Shown here: positions 59,955 to 64,000 of the stretch, piece after piece
Layout: each line of letters starts with the position of its first letter
Numbering within the stretch: position 1 is the stretch's first letter
NCBI RefSeq assembly: GCF_016862935.1
Contig: NZ_BONX01000028.1
Span: 120,398 to 184,397 of the forward strand
Origin: Plantactinospora mayteni
Lineage (GTDB): Bacteria > Actinomycetota > Actinomycetes > Mycobacteriales > Micromonosporaceae
Direction of reading: 5' to 3'
DNA length: 64,000 bases
The notes under the pieces: model-generated
Told to the model about the DNA's origin: nothing
Database searches by the model: none
Seen by the model: the letters and a program-made list of their open reading frames with translations, nothing else
Translations under genes and position numbers: made by a program

Positions 59955-60503
59955 GTGTCCTCGACCGCCACCGGCGAACAGCCCTCACCGCCGGACGCCC
60001 GTCGCGGTTTGATTCGCACCCTTCTGGACCGGTTCGGTCATCTGATCCATGAACTGGGCAAGTTCGGCACGGTCGGCGCGGTGGCCTTCGCGGTCGACTT
60101 CGCGCTCTTCAACTACGCCAACGCGAGCCTCGGCTGGGAGACCCTCACGGCGAAGACGTTCTCCACGGTCATCGCCGCGACCCTCGCCTTCGTCGGCAAC
60201 AGGTTCTGGACCTGGCGACACCGGGAACGCTCCGGCATGGCCCGGGAATACTCGCTCTACTTCTTCTTCAACGCCATCGGCCTCGGCATCGGCCTCGCCT
60301 GCCTGGCCATCAGCCACTACGGGCTCGGCAGCGTCTGGCCAGGCGTGTTCAAGTCGCTGATCGCCGACAACATCGCGGCCAACTTCGTCGGTGCCGCGCT
60401 GGGCACACTGTTCCGGTTCTGGTCGTACCGCCGGTTCGTCTTCGTCGGCCCGGCGGCCTCCGACGCGCCGGATGTGATCACCCAGAGTCACAAGCGGCAG
60501 TGA
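59955..60503 (+). CDS. GtrA-family membrane protein
   Basis: The 182-residue protein has the GtrA pattern: four membrane helices, with KFGTVGAVAFAVDFALFNY as helix 1, TAKTFSTVIAATLAFVGNRFWTW, YFFFNAIGLGIGLACLAIS, and NFVGAALGTLFRFWSYRRFVF, with the conserved N-R-x-W-T-[WF] and F-R-F-W-x-Y-R-x-[FW]-V-F. Such proteins are thought to flip or bind undecaprenyl-linked sugars for cell-surface glycosylation. GTG 59955 follows TACGCT by 6 nt (leaderless). A second GtrA gene follows 62 bp later. Confidence 0.88.
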   Translation: MSSTATGEQPSPPDARRGLIRTLLDRFGHLIHELGKFGTVGAVAFAVDFALFNYANASLGWETLTAKTFSTVIAATLAFVGNRFWTWRHRERSGMAREYSLYFFFNAIGLGIGLACLAISHYGLGSVWPGVFKSLIADNIAANFVGAALGTLFRFWSYRRFVFVGPAASDAPDVITQSHKRQ

Positions 60504-60565
60504 CCGGCAACCCACCCCCGCCCGGTCGGCGCACCCGTCGCCCACGTCTGCCCTAAGGTGGTCGA

Positions 60566-61411
60566 ATGCGTTTCGTCCGTCTGCTGCCCGAACGCTGGCA
60601 GAAGTTCCTGCGTGAGGTGCTGAAGTTCGGTGCCGTCGGAGGCGTGAACGGCGTCATCAACTACGCGGTGTTCAACGCGCTGGCGCTCACAGTGTTCGCC
60701 GACGGGCAACTGAAGGCGAACGTCATCGCCACGGTCGTCGCCACCGTCTCGTCCTATCTGATGAATCGGCACTGGACCTACCGGGACCGGCCGAAGTCCG
60801 CGATGCGCCGCGAATACGCCCTCTTCTTCCTGTTCAACGGCGTCGGCCTGGTCATCGAGCTGGGCATACTCGCGCTGGCCAAGTACGGGTTCGGCATCAG
60901 CGGTCTGCTGGCGCTCAACCTCGCCAAGACGGTCGGCGTCGGGCTGGCCACGGTCTTCCGGTTCTGGTCCTACCGCACCTTTGTCTTCCGGAAGTCCCCG
61001 GCCACCGCGTTCGTCCCCACCGAGAGCGGCGCGGTGCGCAAGACGACCGCCGCCGGCCCGGCGGGCGAGCCGGACGGCGACTTCCTGGCCGAACTCGACC
61101 CGGTCGCCGAACTCGCCGAGGCGGTCACCGAGCTGACCGAGTCCGAGGCCGAGCCGGCGGCTGCCGGCGATCCGGCCGTACGGGTCGACCGGGGCGCGGG
61201 CGCGGAGACCCGGGTCGGGGAGGGCACGGACAGCCCGGTCCGGGAGGGCACGACCGCAGCCGCGACGAACGGGACGCGAGCCAGCGCCGGGGCACCGGTC
61301 GGCTCCGCCTCACCGCTCGAGGTCCAGTTCGCCGAGACCATGGACGCGGCGCTGGAGACCGAACTCGCCGCCGAGCTGAACGCCGCTCCCCGGCGTTCGT
61401 CAGCCCGCTGA
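60566..61411 (+). CDS. GtrA-family membrane protein with long acidic C-terminal tail
   Basis: The 281-residue protein has a GtrA domain of four helices in residues 15-140 (VLKFGAVGGVNGVINYAVF, VVATVSSYLMNRHWTYR, FFLFNGVGLVIELGILALA, TVGVGLATVFRFWSYRTFVF). The remaining 140 residues are low complexity (Ala, Glu, Thr, Gly, Pro), cytosolic and rich in acidic residues (LAELDPVAELAEAVTELTE), with no domain. TAAGGT ends 6 nt before the ATG. It may act with the first GtrA. The extra tail is not in ordinary members. Confidence 0.88.
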   Translation: MRFVRLLPERWQKFLREVLKFGAVGGVNGVINYAVFNALALTVFADGQLKANVIATVVATVSSYLMNRHWTYRDRPKSAMRREYALFFLFNGVGLVIELGILALAKYGFGISGLLALNLAKTVGVGLATVFRFWSYRTFVFRKSPATAFVPTESGAVRKTTAAGPAGEPDGDFLAELDPVAELAEAVTELTESEAEPAAAGDPAVRVDRGAGAETRVGEGTDSPVREGTTAAATNGTRASAGAPVGSASPLEVQFAETMDAALETELAAELNAAPRRSSAR

Positions 61412-61416
61412 GCGGC

Positions 61417-61923
61417 GTGGTGAGCCGCTCGGGTACCGGTGCTCCCGCCGAGCTGTTCTTCGAGGACCTGACCCCGGGCCGCTCCTTCGACCTCGGGGTC
61501 ACCGTCGTCGACGGGCGGGAGATGGTCGACTTCGCCCGGCGCTTCGACCCGCAGTGGTACCACGTCGACGAGGAACTGGCCCGACGCAGCCATCACGGTG
61601 GGCTGATCGCCAGCGGCTTCTTCACGGTCAGCCTCTTCATGCGGGCGTACGTCGACCACGTGCTGGCCCGAGCCGCCGGGGACGCCTCACCCGGGCTGGA
61701 GGAGTTGCGCTGGCTGGCCCCGGTACGCCCCGGTGACCAGCTGGCGACCCGGCTGACCGTACTCGGCAGCAAGCCGTCCGTGGCGCGGCCCGGCTTCGGC
61801 ACCGTCACCCTGACCGCCAGCATGGACCGGCTGGACGCCCAGGGCCAACCGGAACGCGAGGTGCTGCGTACCCGTTTCCGAGGCTGGTTCGTCATGCGCG
61901 AACCGGTGTTGTCACCAGGCTGA
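61417..61923 (+). CDS. MaoC-like (hot-dog fold) dehydratase
   Basis: The 168-residue protein has the hot-dog pattern of MaoC/NodN hydratases: LFFEDLTPGRSFDLG, then FARRFDPQWYHVDEELARRSHHGGLIASGFFTVSL (in parts), where D-P-Q-x-x-H-x-D-x-x-x-A holds the catalytic Asp and His of the hydratase 2 motif, and RWLAPVRPGDQLATRLTVL. It probably hydrates an enoyl-CoA. GTG 61417 is 5 nt after the GtrA stop; a second GTG follows at once. The two genes may be one unit, though no functional link is evident. Confidence 0.87.
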   Translation: MVSRSGTGAPAELFFEDLTPGRSFDLGVTVVDGREMVDFARRFDPQWYHVDEELARRSHHGGLIASGFFTVSLFMRAYVDHVLARAAGDASPGLEELRWLAPVRPGDQLATRLTVLGSKPSVARPGFGTVTLTASMDRLDAQGQPEREVLRTRFRGWFVMREPVLSPG

Positions 61924-61984
61924 TCCGCCCCGGAGGGCGCCCTGGCGCTGACCTGCCCGGAAGGGCAACTGGGCTGATCTGACC

Positions 61985-62031
61985 CGAAGGGTCCCTGCCC
62001 GGCCGTCAGCGGCGGTTTCAGGGACCCTTCG
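61985..62031. terminator. Terminator-like hairpin between convergent genes
   Basis: Perfect 13-bp arms CGAAGGGTCCCTG (61985-61997) and complement (62019-62031), with a 21-nt loop that itself contains GCCG/CGGC. Lies between the MaoC-like stop and the PH protein stop. Confidence 0.75.
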
Positions 62032-62034
62032 ACG

Positions 62035-62082
62035 CGTTGCTTCGACTCTTCGCGCAGCCGTTACTTCGGCTCTTCGCGCAGC
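62035..62082. repeat. 24-bp tandem repeat across a stop codon
   Basis: Two copies (62035-62058 and 62059-62082) of cgtt-n-cttcg-n-ctcttcgcgcagc, with two differences. On the minus strand the first copy read contains the last codons L-R-E-E-P-K and the stop of the membrane PH protein; the second copy lies just beyond and reads LREESKQR without the stop. Confidence 0.9.
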
Positions 62083-62633
62083 GGCTTGCCCTCGGCCACG
62101 TCCGCCATGATCTCGCGCATCTCGCCGTCACCGAGCGAGTGCTTGTCGTGGTTGGCCTCCACGATCTCGTAGAGCATGGTCTGCACCTTCTCCACGCCCG
62201 GAATGTCGTCGAGCACCGACTGGCCCCGCTCGCCGGCCGACTCGATGGTCAGCGTGCCGCAGCCGAGCAGGCGTTCGAGGAACTTCTGGTTCATCGAGTG
62301 GTCGTTGATCCGGCCGAGCGGGATGTCCCGGCGTTCGCGGGAGAAGACGCCCTTCTGGAGCAGCACCCGCTCGTTGGTGAACAGATAGTGCGTGGTCCGC
62401 CAGATCAGGTACGGCCAGATGCTCAGCCAGACCACCAGCGCCAGCGCGACCGCCGCGATCACATAGCCGAGAACGGTGCCAACACCGCTCGACGGCAGCA
62501 GAACGAGGCCGGCGACCACCGCGGCGACGGCCAGGACCAGCACCACGACCGGTCGGATCAACGCCTTCCAGTGCGGGTGCAGGTGCGCTACGACATGCTC
62601 GTCCTGGGTGAGCACGTCCTCAGGGAAAGCCAC
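62061..62633 (-). CDS. Membrane protein with bacterial PH (bPH2) domain
   Basis: The 190-residue protein begins VAFPEDVLTQDEHVVAHLHPHWKAL, then two membrane helices (PVVVLVLAVAAVVAGLVLL, LGYVIAAVALALVVWLSIW) and a PH domain with RTTHYLFTNERVLLQKGVFSRERRDIPLGRINDHSM (in parts), the hallmark of the YdbS/bPH2 family, then a C-terminal helix. GTG 62633 is chosen since AGGAGG lies 5 nt before it; longer starts up to 62780 are not coding-like. Its function is unknown. Divergent gap to birA is about 200 bp. Confidence 0.88.
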   Translation of the reverse strand: MAFPEDVLTQDEHVVAHLHPHWKALIRPVVVLVLAVAAVVAGLVLLPSSGVGTVLGYVIAAVALALVVWLSIWPYLIWRTTHYLFTNERVLLQKGVFSRERRDIPLGRINDHSMNQKFLERLLGCGTLTIESAGERGQSVLDDIPGVEKVQTMLYEIVEANHDKHSLGDGEMREIMADVAEGKPLREEPK

Positions 62634-62831
62634 CCCATCCTCCTCGTCCTTAACCGAATGTCCGCGGTGACCGTAGCGGTTCCGCGCCACGACCGTGGTA
62701 TCCGGTATCGACTCTTTACCGACAGTTGGACGGATCGCCGTCGACTCCGGGCCGACGCGGTGGCCGGTCTCCGCGTCCACGCCGGTCCGACGGGGCGGCG
62801 ACGACTGCGGCCCAGGTGGCAGAGATGCTGG

Positions 62832-63806
62832 TCAGCGCAGGTGTAGGACGTCGCCGGCGGCGATCCGGCGTTCGCCGTCGGCGGTGGCGAGCACCAGTTG
62901 CCCGTCCGGGTCGATCGTGCTGGCGGTACCGACCAGTTCGTCGCCGGCCGGCAGCAGCACCCGTACCTCACGGCCGAGGGTCGCGCAGTTCCGCAGGTAC
63001 GCCTCGTGCAGGCCGCAGGCGAGCGCGTCGCCACCGGCGGTCCGCCAGCGGCCGTACCAGCGGTCGATGCCGCGCAGCAGCGCCCGCAGCAGCGGGTCGC
63101 GGTCGGTGGCCGCCGCACCGGCCAGTTGCAGCGAGGTGGCGGGCAGCCCGCTCGGGTTGACCGGCAGCTCGTCGGCGCGCAGCGTCACGTTCACGCCCAG
63201 GCCGAGCACCACCGCCGAATCCGCTCCACCCGCCCCGGCAACCGCTTCGGCCAGGATTCCGGCGCCTTTCGCCTCGTCACCCGCCCGGCCGCCCGCCTCC
63301 CCGTTCACCCGACCGTCGGCGCTCGCTGTGCCCGGGGACGACAACGACCCGGAGGGGCGGCCGTCGCGCGGCTGGGGCCAGACCAGCAGGTCGTTCGGCC
63401 ACTTCAGCGCGGAGTCCAACTCGGCCAGCAGGTCCACCGCCTCCACCAGGGCGACCCCGGCCAGCAGGGGCAGCCAGCCGTACCGGGGTGGCGGCACCGC
63501 CGGCCAGTCCCGGTCGGGCTCGGCCACCCCCGGCCGGAGCAGCACGCTGACCGCGAGCCCGGCCCGGGCCGGCGACTCCCAGGTACGTCCCCGTCGGCCC
63601 CGCCCCGCGGTCTGCCGCTCGGCGACCACGACCAGCCCCTCCGGCTCGCCTGCCCGGGCGGCCTCGGCCGCGTCGGCGTTCGTCGACCCGGTCTCGCCGT
63701 GCAGCACCAGCCGGGTCCAGAGGCTCTCCGGCGTGATCAGGGCCCGCCGGAGCCGCCGCGCGTCGAGCGGCGGACGGTCCAGGTCGGTGTACGGCGATCC
63801 CGGCAT
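62832..63806 (-). CDS. birA: Biotin-[acetyl-CoA-carboxylase] ligase, monofunctional
   Basis: The 324-residue protein attaches biotin to carboxylases. It lacks an N-terminal DNA-binding domain (class I). Biotinyl-AMP loop GRGRRGRTWESP at 68-79, KWPNDLL at 135-141, and GAGILAE at 181-187, which is the biotin/ATP-binding GxxxE block. Between KWPNDLL and GAGILAE there is an insert of about 38 residues rich in Gly, Ser, Ala, Pro (143-180), where other BirA proteins have only a few residues. ATG 63806 is 6 nt after TACGCT, so leaderless. It is divergent from a likely biotin-dependent carboxylase gene. Confidence 0.92.
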   Translation of the reverse strand: MPGSPYTDLDRPPLDARRLRRALITPESLWTRLVLHGETGSTNADAAEAARAGEPEGLVVVAERQTAGRGRRGRTWESPARAGLAVSVLLRPGVAEPDRDWPAVPPPRYGWLPLLAGVALVEAVDLLAELDSALKWPNDLLVWPQPRDGRPSGSLSSPGTASADGRVNGEAGGRAGDEAKGAGILAEAVAGAGGADSAVVLGLGVNVTLRADELPVNPSGLPATSLQLAGAAATDRDPLLRALLRGIDRWYGRWRTAGGDALACGLHEAYLRNCATLGREVRVLLPAGDELVGTASTIDPDGQLVLATADGERRIAAGDVLHLR

Positions 63807-63921
63807 CAGGCCAGCGTACGGGCCCGGCTGCCCGGGGGCGGGGCCGACCGGCGCAGCCGAGGCCACCCGGCCGGGGCACCGGGCGCTGGCCTGGGCACCG
63901 GTCGTCGTTACGATCGCGGAC

Positions 63922-64000
63922 GTGACTGGGCAGCCGAGCAGCGCCGACACCGACCCGCACAGTACCGCTGGTCGGTTGGCGGATCTGGATCGTCGGGTAG
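63922..64000 (+). CDS. Probable acyl-CoA carboxylase beta subunit, N-terminal fragment
   Basis: Only 26 codons are in the window: VTGQPSSADTDPHSTAGRLADLDRRV. The element T-A-G-R-L-A-D-L-x-R-R is the common start of propionyl/acetyl-CoA carboxylase carboxyltransferase subunits (PccB/AccD type) of actinobacteria. The location opposite birA agrees, since biotin ligase is often next to this gene. GTG 63922 lies 7 nt after TACGAT (63909-63914), a leaderless promoter. The call is probable rather than certain because of the short length. Confidence 0.65.
   Translation, partial: MTGQPSSADTDPHSTAGRLADLDRRV

Overview
The window is about 72% GC, has strong G/C third-position bias, no introns and no RNA genes that I could find. 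Gene content and order point to a filamentous actinobacterium, most likely Micromonosporaceae. Supporting this are the ispH/xseA/xseB, DUF4245/glpX, PhoH-like, short-chain cis-prenyltransferase and ychF set (the same neighbourhood as Mycobacterium Rv1086-Rv1112), an XRE-DUF5753/DUF397 pair, GTP-type PEPCK, orphan type VII secretion targets, and many genes whose -10 box (TANNNT) lies 6-7 nt before the start codon, as in leaderless actinobacterial transcripts. It reads as ordinary chromosome with one small IS200/IS605-type element, not as a large island.

Layout. 1-3.1 kb: end of a succinate dehydrogenase operon (sdhA end, sdhB with an unusual C-terminal extension), a Nudix hydrolase, a pterin dehydratase-like protein without the catalytic histidines, and a PH-like protein. 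3.2-4.7 kb: two putative type VII secretion substrates. 5.0-8.9 kb: divergent HxlR/quinone reductase pair with a visible operator, a Panacea-Fic toxin-antitoxin pair, ychF. 9.3-12.9 kb: alkylation repair (Ada/AlkA fusion and ogt) split by a TnpB element lying exactly between the two genes. 13.2-21.8 kb: heterodimeric ABC exporter, APH(6)-like kinase, a conserved unknown, and an archaeal-type valyl-tRNA synthetase. 21.9-31.1 kb: secreted M14 peptidase, lipoprotein, DUF559 protein, a divergent serine hydrolase/NagZ pair for muropeptide turnover, membrane proteins. 31.2-39.2 kb: rmuC, a large TPPII-like subtilase, an ABC-2-like membrane protein, the DUF397 system and its divergent small Cys-rich partners, a lipoprotein. 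39.3-45.7 kb: ispH, xseAB, LprG-like lipoprotein, DUF4245, glpX, a SDR. 46-51 kb: TetR regulator, ferredoxin-NADP reductase, rhomboid protease, lytic-transglycosylase-like protein, PIN-PhoH ATPase. 51.4-53.6 kb: small unknown proteins around an XRE regulator. 53.8-64 kb: otsB, cis-prenyltransferase, geranylgeranyl reductase-like flavoprotein, pckG with a CRP-like upstream site, two GtrA proteins, a MaoC-like protein, a membrane PH protein, birA, and the first codons of what looks like an acyl-CoA carboxylase beta subunit.

How the genes fit together. Central carbon metabolism is represented by succinate dehydrogenase, fructose bisphosphatase and PEPCK (gluconeogenesis). Isoprenoid and envelope functions include ispH, the cis-prenyltransferase, GGR-like reductase, GtrA proteins, NagZ/amidase, lytic transglycosylase-like protein and rhomboid. 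DNA repair is represented by alkA-ogt, xseAB, rmuC and a MutT-like Nudix protein.

The most unusual property of the window is the number of short tandem repeats placed at gene ends. Three arrays run across stop codons (sdhB, the 29.6 kb membrane protein, the 62.1 kb PH protein), one across a start codon (the APH gene), and several encode in-frame repeat tails (both ABC exporter subunits, rmuC, TetR, serine hydrolase, alkA linker).
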